Shown here piece by piece: positions 17,226 to 25,120 of a stretch of DNA of 35,862 nucleotides. The stretch spans positions 1 through 35,862 of the forward strand of contig CAZXOC010000037.1 in assembly GCA_964642165.1 (NCBI GenBank), read 5' to 3'. The stretch's first letter is position 1. Each line of letters begins with the position of its first letter. The notes under the pieces were generated by a model that worked only from the letters and a program-made list of their open reading frames with translations, did no database searches and was not told the DNA's origin. The DNA comes from CAYRVX01 sp964642165. GTDB taxonomy: Bacteria; Planctomycetota; Phycisphaerae; SM23-33. Both the position numbers and the translations under genes were made by a program.

Positions 17226-18953
17226 ATGCAGAAGTCGATTCCGGGCATCCCGATCTCCGCACCGATGCGGCGGGCGAAGCCGCCCCAGGAGGGCATCCCG
17301 CCGACGAAGGCCGAGCGCGACCGGCTGCTGGCCGTCGTGCAGCAGTACGTCCGCGCGGTCTCCCCGACGCCGCCGCTGAGCATGGAGGAGATTCGCCGCC
17401 ACTGCGAGCGCATCGACGCGGCCGCCGGCACGGAGGGGCGCTTCGGCGACTTCCTCGCCGTCCTGGTCAACAACGAGGTCTGGCGCGAGCAGCTCGCGGG
17501 GATCGACTACTCCCGGCGCCTGCTGCTGCTGCCGAAGTGCCTCCGCGACGCCGACCACTGCGCCGGTGACCTGGATGAGGTGGGGCTTCTGTGCCGCGGC
17601 TGCGGACGCTGCCCCATCCACGACCTCCAGACCGAGGCCGAGCGGCTCGGCTACGTCGTCCTGATCGCCGAGGGCTCCCCCGTCGTCATGGGCCTGCTGG
17701 AGACGCACCAGGTCGAGGCGGTCGTCGGCGTCAGTTGCCTCAGCGTGCTGGAGCAGGTCTTCCCCTACATGCACGCGGCGGCGATTCCCGGGCTGGCCGT
17801 GCCGCTGCTGTACGACGGCTGCCGGAACACCGCCGTGGACCTCGACTGGGTCTGGGAGGCCATTCAGCTCACCCGCGCGGACAAGACACGCCGGCTCAAC
17901 CTCGACGAGCTGCGCCGGCAGGTCGAGGGCTGGTTCACCGCCGACGCGCTGGGCGAGCTGCTGGGCCCGGCGGACAGCGAGACGGAGCGGATCGCCCGCG
18001 ACTGGCTGGCGCGGTCGGGCAAGCGCTGGCGACCGTTCCTGACCGTCTGCGCCTACAAGGCCCTCACCGGCGACGTGCACACCGCGCCCCCCGACGAGCT
18101 GCGCAAGGTCGCCGCCGCCGTCGAGTGCTTCCACAAGGCCTCCCTCATCCACGACGACATCGAGGACGACGACGACAGCCGCTACCAGCAGAAGACCCTC
18201 CACGCCGAGCACGGCGTGCCCGTGGCGCTGAACGTTGGCGACCTGCTGCTCGGCGAAGGCTACCGCCTGCTCGCCGGCTGCGGCGCGCCCGGCGGGCGGA
18301 AGGTCGAGATGCTCCGCGCCGCCGCCGAGGGCCACCGCATGCTCTGCATCGGCCAGGGCGCCGAACTGTGCTGGCACCGCGCGCCGCAGCCCCTGCCCCC
18401 GGCCGAGGTGCTCGATATCTTCCGCCGCAAGACCGCCCCCGCCTTCGACGTGGCGCTCCAGCTCGGGGCCGTCTTCGCCGGGGCCGGGGAGAACGTCCGC
18501 GAGGTCCTCAGCCGATACAGCGAGGCCCTCGGCATCGCCTACCAGATCCGCGACGACCTGGACGACTTCGCGGAGGGGTTCGGCGGCAGCGACCTGGAGG
18601 CGACCCGCCCGTCGGTCCTGCTCGCCGTCGCCCGCGACGCCGCCGAGGGCGAGGACCGGGCGCTGCTGGAGCGCGTCTGGCGCCGGCAGGTCGACGGGCG
18701 CGAGGCCGCCGCGCGCGTGCGGCGGATCGTCGAGGGCGCCCAGGTCGTCGAGCGGACCCGCCAACTCCTGGACTCCTACGAGCAGCTCGCCATCCGATCG
18801 CTCTGCCCGCTGGACAACGCCAACCTGAAGGGCCTGCTGCGCCGCGTCCTCACCAAGATCTTCCACGACAGCGGGCTCCCGTTCTGCTGCAAGGACTACC
18901 GGCGGCCGGCGGACGAATCCCGCCCGGCGCGGGACGAGCCGCCGGGCCCATGA
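17226..18953 (+). CDS. DUF116 domain fused to a polyprenyl diphosphate synthase
   Basis: The ATG at 17226 follows the previous stop by 13 nt, with GGCAGGA before it. Residues about 85-215 match the DUF116 pattern: LLLLPKCLRDADHC, LLCRGCGRCPIHDL and GYVVLIAEGSPVV, with Cys105, 112, 123, 126 and 129 likely to bind a metal or Fe-S cluster. Residues about 240-545 are an all-helical isoprenyl diphosphate synthase with the GKRWRP motif (265-270), first Asp-rich motif DDIED (310-314), and second motif QIRDDLDD (440-447). Both Mg-binding motifs are intact, so activity is expected. Ala305 and Ser306, five and four residues before the first motif, are small rather than aromatic, which in this family favours products of C20 or longer. 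The DUF116 fusion is unusual and puts a cysteine-rich redox-type module next to prenyl chain synthesis. The last codons overlap the next gene as ATGA. Confidence 0.92.
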   Translation: MQKSIPGIPISAPMRRAKPPQEGIPPTKAERDRLLAVVQQYVRAVSPTPPLSMEEIRRHCERIDAAAGTEGRFGDFLAVLVNNEVWREQLAGIDYSRRLLLLPKCLRDADHCAGDLDEVGLLCRGCGRCPIHDLQTEAERLGYVVLIAEGSPVVMGLLETHQVEAVVGVSCLSVLEQVFPYMHAAAIPGLAVPLLYDGCRNTAVDLDWVWEAIQLTRADKTRRLNLDELRRQVEGWFTADALGELLGPADSETERIARDWLARSGKRWRPFLTVCAYKALTGDVHTAPPDELRKVAAAVECFHKASLIHDDIEDDDDSRYQQKTLHAEHGVPVALNVGDLLLGEGYRLLAGCGAPGGRKVEMLRAAAEGHRMLCIGQGAELCWHRAPQPLPPAEVLDIFRRKTAPAFDVALQLGAVFAGAGENVREVLSRYSEALGIAYQIRDDLDDFAEGFGGSDLEATRPSVLLAVARDAAEGEDRALLERVWRRQVDGREAAARVRRIVEGAQVVERTRQLLDSYEQLAIRSLCPLDNANLKGLLRRVLTKIFHDSGLPFCCKDYRRPADESRPARDEPPGP

Positions 18954-19831
18954 TCATTCGCCAGGAGATGCACGCCGCCGCCCGCCGGGGGGCGCAGCGA
19001 CTGAAGGATCCCGCGGCCACCGCGGGCTTCCTCCGGGGCCACTGGCTCGACGACGGCGGCTTCGCCGACCGCTCCGGCAAGAGCGACCTGTACTACACGG
19101 TGTTCGGCCTCCAGGCCTCGGCCGCGCTGGACATCGCCCCGCCCGTCGAGCGTGTCGGGGCGTACGTGGAGAGCTTCGGCCGCGGCGAGGGGCTGGACCT
19201 CGTGCACGCGGCGTGCCTGGTGCGCTGCCGGGCGCTGCTGCCCGGGGCGCTGCCTGACGACGACGTGCGAGACGCCCTGGTGCGGCGCGTCGAGGCGCAC
19301 CGCGCCGCCGACGGCGGCTACGCCCGGCAGGTCGGCCAGCCCGCCGGCACGGCGTACGGCTGCTTCCTCGCCCTCGCCGCGCTCCAGGACCTGGCCGCCC
19401 CCCTGCCCGAGGCCGACGAGGTTGCCGGCTGCCTGGCGTCCCTGGCGAGCGGCGACGGCGCCTACGCCAACAGCCGCGACCTGCCGATCGGCTCGGTCCC
19501 CGCGACGGCGGCGGCCGTCAGCGCGCTGCATCACCTCGCGCGGCCCGCGACGCCGGAAGCGCCCTCGTGGCTTCTCGCGCGGCACTCGGCGACCGGCGGC
19601 TTCGTGCCCGTGCCGGGCGCCCACCACGCCGACCTGCTGTCCACCGCCACCGCCCTGCACGCCCTGTCCCTGCTGGAGGCCGACCTGTCCGGCATCCGCC
19701 GGGCGTGCCTTCGTTTCGTCCGCTCCCTTCAGCGCCCCGGTGGCGGCTTCGCCGGCCACGCCGACGACCCCACGCCCGACGGCGAGTACACCTACTACGC
19801 CCTCCTGGCCCTCGGGCACCTGGAGGCGTGA
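18950..19831 (+). CDS. Prenyltransferase beta-subunit-like alpha/alpha toroid protein
   Basis: The ATG overlaps the previous stop (ATGA). The 293-aa protein has at least five repeats of the kind seen in protein prenyltransferase beta subunits and terpenoid cyclases: WLDDGGFADR, RAADGGYARQ, LASGDGAYAN, SATGGFVPV and RPGGGFAGH, with SDLYYTVFGLQ and DGEYTYYALLALG helices typical of the Rab geranylgeranyltransferase beta family. The usual zinc ligands (Asp, Cys, His) cannot be assigned with confidence, and there is no DxDD acid of squalene-hopene cyclases. It has no signal peptide. Following directly on an isoprenyl diphosphate synthase, it is likely to bind that product, either to transfer it to an acceptor or to fold it. 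The acceptor is unknown. Confidence 0.85.
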   Translation: MIIRQEMHAAARRGAQRLKDPAATAGFLRGHWLDDGGFADRSGKSDLYYTVFGLQASAALDIAPPVERVGAYVESFGRGEGLDLVHAACLVRCRALLPGALPDDDVRDALVRRVEAHRAADGGYARQVGQPAGTAYGCFLALAALQDLAAPLPEADEVAGCLASLASGDGAYANSRDLPIGSVPATAAAVSALHHLARPATPEAPSWLLARHSATGGFVPVPGAHHADLLSTATALHALSLLEADLSGIRRACLRFVRSLQRPGGGFAGHADDPTPDGEYTYYALLALGHLEA

Positions 19832-19867
19832 GCCGGCCCCCGCCGCGCCGCGACCTTGTCCCACCCC

Positions 19868-19882
19868 GCCGCCGTCGGCGGC
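19868..19882. terminator. Possible stem-loop after the isoprenyl operon
   Basis: GCCGCC-GTC-GGCGGC forms a 6-bp stem 37 nt after the last stop of the operon. It has no T-run. The remaining spacer to 20067 shows no gene or other clear element. Confidence 0.25.
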
Positions 19883-20067
19883 CGAACCACCCGCCTCCAC
19901 CATGCCCCCCGTCGGAGGAATCGCGTCCCCGGGCGGATTCGGCCTAAGGGGTCCGGCTGTGGTGCGTGGTAAGGGTGGATGCCGGCTCGCCGGGGCCGCC
20001 CGGTGCACGTAGCCCGGCGACGCGAGCCCGGCCGGCCGGCGCCCCGGACGCATGAGGGAGATCGGAG

Positions 20068-20826
20068 ATGACTGCTTCACGCTTCATGCCGGTGCTGCTC
20101 AGCGGGCTGGCCCTCGTGGCCTTCGCTTCCCCGAAGGAGGCCGAGCCGCCCGGGAAGGTGTCCCCGGGCAAACAGGCCAAGGCCCGAGGGGACCTCGTGC
20201 CGCTGCCCCTCAAGCTGCCGAAGGCCGAGCCGATCGGCACGCCGCCGAAGGAGCCCCCGCCCGGCGTTCGCCTGAAGGACCACCGGCAGAAGCTCACGCC
20301 CCGCAAGGCCTTCCTCGCGCCCAAGGGGGTCAGGAACGTGGCGCTGCGCACGTGCGTCACCAGCAGCGACCCGGCCCCGATCATCGGCGAGCTGAAGCTG
20401 GTGACCGACGGGGACAAGCGGGCCGCCGCGGACGCGTTCGTCGAGCTCGGCCCGGGCGTGCAGTGGGTCCAGATCGACCTCCTGAAGCCCCACAAGCTCT
20501 GCGCGATCGTCGTCTGGCACCAGCACGACGACTGGCGCGTCTACCACGACGTGGTCATCGAGGTCGCCGACGACAAGGACTTCATCCGCAACGTCCGCAC
20601 GCTGTTCAACAACGACCACGACAACTCCGCCGGGCTCGGGCTGGGCGAGGACTGGGGCTACTTCGAGAGCAACGAGGGCCGGCTGGTCGACGCCAAGGGC
20701 ACCACCGCCCGGTACGTCCGCCTCCACTCCAACGGGTCCACCGGCGACGACATGAACCGCTACGCGGAGGTCGAGGTGTACGGCCTGGCGGCCGGGAAGG
20801 CCGCGCCCGCCAAGCCGGCCCGCTGA
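20068..20826 (+). CDS. Secreted discoidin (F5/8 type C)-like domain protein
   Basis: The start at ATG 20068 has GGGAG about 8 nt upstream. Residues 1-22 are a signal peptide (FMPVLLSGLALVAFAS). Residues 23-80 are Pro/Lys-rich linker. Residues about 90-240 resemble a coagulation factor 5/8 C (discoidin) beta-sandwich: FVELGPGVQWVQIDLLKPHK, IVVWHQHDDWRVYHDVVIEV, TTARYVRLHSNGSTGDDMNR and YAEVEVYGL, the usual order of strands in that fold. Such domains bind carbohydrate or surfaces; no catalytic residues are apparent. It leads a + strand run with a DUF1080 protein and a sulfatase, so glycan binding outside the cell is a reasonable guess. Confidence 0.82.
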   Translation: MTASRFMPVLLSGLALVAFASPKEAEPPGKVSPGKQAKARGDLVPLPLKLPKAEPIGTPPKEPPPGVRLKDHRQKLTPRKAFLAPKGVRNVALRTCVTSSDPAPIIGELKLVTDGDKRAAADAFVELGPGVQWVQIDLLKPHKLCAIVVWHQHDDWRVYHDVVIEVADDKDFIRNVRTLFNNDHDNSAGLGLGEDWGYFESNEGRLVDAKGTTARYVRLHSNGSTGDDMNRYAEVEVYGLAAGKAAPAKPAR

Positions 20827-20828
20827 CC

Positions 20829-20850
20829 GCCCGGCCCCGCCGGGCCGTTT
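20829..20850 (+). terminator. Stem-loop terminator candidate
   Basis: GCCCGGC-CCC-GCCGGGC is a perfect 7-bp GC stem two bases after the TGA of the discoidin-like gene, followed by CGTTT. The T-run is short, so its strength is uncertain. The rest of the spacer to 21051 contains no gene I can support. Confidence 0.45.
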
Positions 20851-21051
20851 CTGGATGATCAGCGGGTGGCGCGTGGGTCGGGCCGGGCTGTCATCGGGCG
20901 GGGGAATGCGGTATCCTGCGGCCGGAACGGCCCGCGATCGTCGTGGGCCGCGGCGAATCCGGGAACCCTCGGCCTCCGGGTCGCAAGCCCGCCGAGGCTC
21001 CCGGACGACCTGCTCCGAGCCAGCTTGGGCCCCGAACCCGGGAGTGCGACG

Positions 21052-21762
21052 ATGAGGCGGCTTGTGATCTGTGGGTGTGCGTGTGCGGTTCTCTGTGCGG
21101 CATCGGCCCGAAGCATGGCGGAGGCGTCGGCGGGCGCGGCGCGTCCGACCACCCGCCCGGCGGCGAAGGACAAGCTGCCCGAGGGGTTCCAGCGCCTCTT
21201 CGACGGCAAGACGCTGAAGGGCTGGAAGGGCCGCCCGACGCTCTGGAAGGTCGAGCGCGGCGCGATCGTCGGGGACACGTCGTCGGCCGGCAAGATGAAG
21301 CACAACGACTTCCTCTACACCGTCAAGCAGTACGGCGACTTCGAGCTGCGGCTGACGTTCCGCCTGAGGAACCACAACAGCGGCGTGCAGCTCCGCAGCG
21401 TCGCGCACAAGGACTACCGCGTGACCGGCTACCAGGCCGACATCGCCGAGAAGCGCTACACCGGCATCCTGTACGAGGAGGGCGGGCGCGGCATCCTCGC
21501 CAACGTGGACCCCAAGAAGATCGCAAAGCACATCAAGAAGGGCGACTGGAACGAGTATCGCATCCGCTGCGAGGGCAAGCGCCTCCAGTTCTGGATCAAC
21601 GGGATGCGGACCGTGGACTACACGGAGAAGAAGCCCACGGCCCCCAAGAAGGGCGTCATCGCACTGCAACTGCACGTCGGCCCCCCGATGAGGGTGTCCT
21701 TCAGGAACATCATCATCAAGGAGCTCCCGCCCGCTCGGACGACCCGCCCGGCGCGGGAGTAG
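21052..21762 (+). CDS. Secreted DUF1080 (3-keto-disaccharide hydrolase-like) protein
   Basis: The ATG at 21052 has GGGAG 7 nt upstream. Residues 1-24 are a signal peptide (MRRLVICGCACAVLCAASA). The rest (about 42-228) is one DUF1080 domain, a concanavalin-like beta-sandwich: FQRLFDGKTLKGWKG, FELRLTFRLRNHNSGVQLRS, YRVTGYQADI, GDWNEYRIRCEGKRLQFWIN and VIALQLHVGPPMRVSFRNI, in the usual order. Members cleave 3-ketoglycosides or bind sugars, and planctomycetes have dozens. In context it may act on the sugar side of sulfated glycan breakdown, working with the adjacent oxidoreductase and sulfatase. The family assignment is strong; the substrate is unknown. Confidence 0.93.
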   Translation: MRRLVICGCACAVLCAASARSMAEASAGAARPTTRPAAKDKLPEGFQRLFDGKTLKGWKGRPTLWKVERGAIVGDTSSAGKMKHNDFLYTVKQYGDFELRLTFRLRNHNSGVQLRSVAHKDYRVTGYQADIAEKRYTGILYEEGGRGILANVDPKKIAKHIKKGDWNEYRIRCEGKRLQFWINGMRTVDYTEKKPTAPKKGVIALQLHVGPPMRVSFRNIIIKELPPARTTRPARE

Positions 21763-21839
21763 CGCGGCGCAGCCGGGGGCAAGCTGCCATGGACGACCGC
21801 GCGCAGGCGAGGGCGCGGGGCGAGGAAAGGGCGCGGGCC

Positions 21840-23351
21840 ATGCCGAGGCCGCCGAACATCCTGTTCATCATGTCCGACGATCACGCCGCCAACGCGGTCG
21901 GGGCGTACGGCTCGCGGCTGGCGGGCGTCTGCCCCACGCCGAACATCGACCGCATCGCCCGCGAGGGCGTTCGCCTGGAGGGCTTCTTCAGCACCAACTC
22001 GATCTGCACGCCGGCGCGGGCCAGCCTGATGACCGGCCAGCACGGGCACACCAACGGCGTCCGCACGCTGGGCGACCCCCTGCCGCCGGGGCGACGCACC
22101 TTCGTCCGCCACCTGCGCGCGGCGGGCTACGCCACGGCGCTGTTCGGCAAGTGGCACCTGCTGACGGACCCGGTGGACTTCGACGAGTACAAGTTCCTGG
22201 ACCACCCACGGCGGCACCGCCCGGCCGCCCAGCAGGGGCTGTACTTCGACCCGTACTTCCTGGAGCGGGATCGCGGCTTCGTCCGCTACGAGGGCCACGT
22301 CACCGACATCATCACGGACATGACGGTGGAGCACCTCCGCGAGCGCGACCGCGACAAGCCGTTCTTCCTCATGTGCCACCACAAGGCGCCGCACGACTGG
22401 TTCGAGTACGCCCCGCGCTTCGAGCACCTCTTCGACGGCGTGGAGATCCCCGAGCCCGGCAGCCTCTTCGAGGACCGCGAGCACCGCTCCGTCGCGTCGC
22501 GAGACTACGGCTCGTCGGTCGGGCCGCGAAGCCGGGTGCGGAGCCTCTACCACGACTTCCGCCGCCCGGACCACCCCACCGGCCAACTGGTCGTTGACGA
22601 CGACGCGAGCTTCGCCGACAAGACCCGCGCCGCCTACCGGAAGTACCTGATGGACTACCTTCGCTGCGTGGCGGGGATCGACGAGTCCGTCGGGCGCGTC
22701 CTCGGCGAGCTGGAGGCCCAGGGCATCCTCGACGAGACGATCGTCGTCTACACCTCCGACCAGGGCATGTTCCTCGGCGAGCACGACTACCAGGACAAGC
22801 GGTGGAGCTTCGAGGAGTCGCTGCGCTGCCCGTTCCTCGTGCGGTACCCGAGGGAGATCGCCCCGGGGACGGTCAACGACGACGTGATCTCCAACGTGAG
22901 CGTCGCGCCGACGCTGCTGGACTACGCAGGCGGGGAGCCGCTCGCCCGCCAACTGGACGGCGCGCAGGGCCGGTCCTTCCGCCGCCTCCTCGCCGGCGAG
23001 ACGCCCGACGACTGGCCGCAGGAGGTCTACTTCCGCTACTGGATGCACCGCGCCCACAAGCACGACAACCCCGCCCACTACGGCCTGCGGACGAGGAAGT
23101 GGAAGCTCACGTTCTTCTACGGCCTGGCGCTCGACGCCAGCGGGGCCGTCGACGAGCCCACCCCCGCCGGCTGGGAACTCTACGACGTCGAGAACGACCC
23201 CCTGGAGCTGCACAATCTCTACGCCGATCCGGCCCTCGCGAGCGTCGTGCGGGAGCTGAAGCAGCAACTGGACGCCCTGAAGCGGCGGCTGGGCGACACC
23301 GACAGGGCGTACCCGGAGGTGCTCGCCCGCCGGCGCGAGCTGGACGGGTAG
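21840..23351 (+). CDS. Formylglycine-dependent sulfatase, no export signal
   Basis: I prefer the ATG at 21840 (GAGGAAAGG upstream; MPRPPNILFI); an in-frame ATG at 21789 would add 17 mostly charged residues. The 503-aa protein is a type I sulfatase: Asp13-Asp14 metal ligands (IMSDDH), the formylglycine motif Cys56-T-P-A-R60, LFGKWH for the sulfate site Lys and His, and the second metal site VVYTSDQG. The C-terminal subdomain includes RTRKWKLTFFYG and WELYDVENDPLELHN, typical of sulfatases acting on glycans. There is no signal peptide or Tat motif, unlike the two sulfatases at 27448 and 29147, so it probably acts in the cytoplasm on imported sulfated oligosaccharides or on small sulfate esters. 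A maturation enzyme is not in the window. Confidence 0.95.
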   Translation: MPRPPNILFIMSDDHAANAVGAYGSRLAGVCPTPNIDRIAREGVRLEGFFSTNSICTPARASLMTGQHGHTNGVRTLGDPLPPGRRTFVRHLRAAGYATALFGKWHLLTDPVDFDEYKFLDHPRRHRPAAQQGLYFDPYFLERDRGFVRYEGHVTDIITDMTVEHLRERDRDKPFFLMCHHKAPHDWFEYAPRFEHLFDGVEIPEPGSLFEDREHRSVASRDYGSSVGPRSRVRSLYHDFRRPDHPTGQLVVDDDASFADKTRAAYRKYLMDYLRCVAGIDESVGRVLGELEAQGILDETIVVYTSDQGMFLGEHDYQDKRWSFEESLRCPFLVRYPREIAPGTVNDDVISNVSVAPTLLDYAGGEPLARQLDGAQGRSFRRLLAGETPDDWPQEVYFRYWMHRAHKHDNPAHYGLRTRKWKLTFFYGLALDASGAVDEPTPAGWELYDVENDPLELHNLYADPALASVVRELKQQLDALKRRLGDTDRAYPEVLARRRELDG

Positions 23352-23413
23352 CCGCGGCCGAGAGGCGGGCACGGCGCGGGCCCGGATCGCGAACAGGAAA
23401 AGGAGCGCACGTC

Positions 23414-24493
23414 ATGGATACGGTCAAGGTCGGACTCATCGGGACGGGCTTCGTGGCGGACATCCACGCCGCGGCGCTGGCGGCGGTGCCGGAGGCGGAG
23501 GTGGTGGCGGTCGCCTCGCCGACGCCGGGCAAGGCGAAGGCCTTCGCCGCGGAGCGCGGCATCGCCAGGGCGTTCGAGGACTACCGCGACCTGCTGGGCG
23601 TCGACGAGGTCGAGATGGTCACGCTGGGCCTGCCGAACGACCTGCACTGCCGGGCGGCCTGCGACGCCGCGGCGGCGGGCAAGCACGTCGTCTGCGAGAA
23701 GCCCCTCTGCCGCACGCTCGCCGAGGCCGACCGCATGATCGACGCCTGCAAGCAGGCCGGCGTCCTGCTGATGTACGCCGAGGAGCTGTGCTTCGCGCCG
23801 AAGTACGTCCGCGCCAAGCGGCTCGTCGACGAGGGCGCCCTGGGCGAGGCCTTCCTGGTCAAGCAGTCGGAGGAGCACTTCGGCCCGCACATGCCGTGGT
23901 TCTGGGACGTCGAGCGCAGCGGCGGCGGCGTCCTGCTGGACATGGGCTGCCATTCCATCGAGTACGCCCGGTGGGTCTTCGGCAAGCCGGCGATCGAGAG
24001 CGTCTTCGCCAGCCTCGGCACCCACGTCCACGCCGACAAGACCCGCGGCGAGGACCACAGCCTGTGCGTCGTCACCTACGAGGGAGGCAGGACCGCCCTC
24101 GCCGAGAACAGTTGGGCCAAGCACGGCGGCGTCGACGACCGGTGCGAGATCTACGGCTCCGGCGGGTTCACCCGCGCCGACCTGCTGCGGGGCAGCGGCC
24201 TGCTGACCTACAGCGAGAGCGGCTACGGCTACGCCGTCGAGAAGGCCGCCGCCACCACCGGCTACACCTTCACCATGTTCGAGGAAATCTGGAACTACGG
24301 CTTCCCGCAGGAGCTGGCCCACTTCTGCCGCTGCGTCCGGGGCGCCGAGCAGCCCGTCGAGACCGGCGAGGACGGCCGCGAGGTCCTCAAGATCATCTGC
24401 GCCGCCTACCAGTCCGCCGGCACCGGGCGCCGCATCGACTGGCCCTACGAGCCGCCGGAGGTCGACAAGCCCATCGACCTGTGGCTGGGCTAA
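23414..24493 (+). CDS. Gfo/Idh/MocA-family oxidoreductase
   Basis: The start at ATG 23414 has AAAGGAG 9 nt upstream. The 359-aa length suits the family. Residues 1-125 are a Rossmann NAD(P) domain (VGLIGTGFVADIHA) ending with the EKPL signature at 95-98, whose Lys96 contributes to catalysis. The C-terminal domain shows GGGVLLDMGCHSIEYARWVFG, with the His that usually acts in sugar oxidation, and ends in YQSAGTGRRIDWP. No Tat or signal peptide is present. Such enzymes oxidise or reduce sugars, inositols or 3-keto sugars. Beside a DUF1080 protein and a sulfatase it probably belongs to a sugar pathway, perhaps supplying or consuming keto-sugars. The substrate is not determined. Confidence 0.94.
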   Translation: MDTVKVGLIGTGFVADIHAAALAAVPEAEVVAVASPTPGKAKAFAAERGIARAFEDYRDLLGVDEVEMVTLGLPNDLHCRAACDAAAAGKHVVCEKPLCRTLAEADRMIDACKQAGVLLMYAEELCFAPKYVRAKRLVDEGALGEAFLVKQSEEHFGPHMPWFWDVERSGGGVLLDMGCHSIEYARWVFGKPAIESVFASLGTHVHADKTRGEDHSLCVVTYEGGRTALAENSWAKHGGVDDRCEIYGSGGFTRADLLRGSGLLTYSESGYGYAVEKAAATTGYTFTMFEEIWNYGFPQELAHFCRCVRGAEQPVETGEDGREVLKIICAAYQSAGTGRRIDWPYEPPEVDKPIDLWLG

Positions 24494-24571
24494 ACCTCGG
24501 CGGCTGCCGTGCCGAAGAACGGAAGGAGCGCGGCCTCTCCGTCCGCACGGGTCTGGGGGGATGCTGGCACG

Positions 24572-25108
24572 ATGGAAGCAAGAGAAGGGGTACCGATCGG
24601 CTGGATCGCCTGGCCGCTGATCTGCGTCGCCGGGGTCGCGGTGCTGACGTGGTGGCTCGTTTCCCCGCCCGGCCGCGAGGAGGGGGTGCTGGCCGCCAAC
24701 CTGGAGTCGCTCGCGGGTCAGGTCTGGCTCTTCGCACAGGAGCACGGCGGGTGCTGCCCCGGCGTCGAGGAGGGCGGCGGCTTCGACGGCGAGCTGTTCC
24801 TTCGCCAGTTGACCGACCGGACGGACGCGAAGGGCACGCCGTACGTGCTCGCCCGCCGCCGGGCCCGCGCCGGCCGGCGAGCCCGCTTCGACTTCGGCCC
24901 GTACTGCCAGAGGATCCCCACCAACCCCTTCGTGTCCGCCCCTTCGCCGCGCCTGGGACGGGTGCGTCACGGAACGATCTCCGGCGGCAAGGGCCCGCCT
25001 CCCGCGGACGGCTCGACCGACTGGTACTTCGACTTCGCCGCCAACCGCCTCTACGCCAACGACCCGGAGCACCGCGGCGTGTGGACGTCCACGCGCGGGC
25101 CGTCCTGA
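24572..25108 (+). CDS. Pseudopilin-like (GspG-type) protein without a prepilin cleavage motif
   Basis: The start at ATG 24572 gives 178 aa. Residues 9-31 are a single membrane span (GWIAWPLICVAGVAVLTWWLV). Residues 42-170 follow the pattern of planctomycete type II secretion pseudopilins: NLESLAGQVWLFAQEHGG, FLRQLTDRTDAKGTPY, FGPYCQRIPTNPF and TDWYFDFAANRLYANDPEH, which correspond to the usual helix, the FGPYLxxxPxNPF turn and the GWYYDxxxGxxxAND end. The G-F-T-L-x-E prepilin peptidase site is absent; the span starts differently. An Arg-rich insert (94-104) is unusual. I infer a membrane-anchored derivative of a GspG-like pilin that is not processed as a pilin. It converges with the next gene with 12 nt between stops. 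Confidence 0.75.
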   Translation: MEAREGVPIGWIAWPLICVAGVAVLTWWLVSPPGREEGVLAANLESLAGQVWLFAQEHGGCCPGVEEGGGFDGELFLRQLTDRTDAKGTPYVLARRRARAGRRARFDFGPYCQRIPTNPFVSAPSPRLGRVRHGTISGGKGPPPADGSTDWYFDFAANRLYANDPEHRGVWTSTRGPS

Positions 25109-25120
25109 GGAGCTGCCCGC

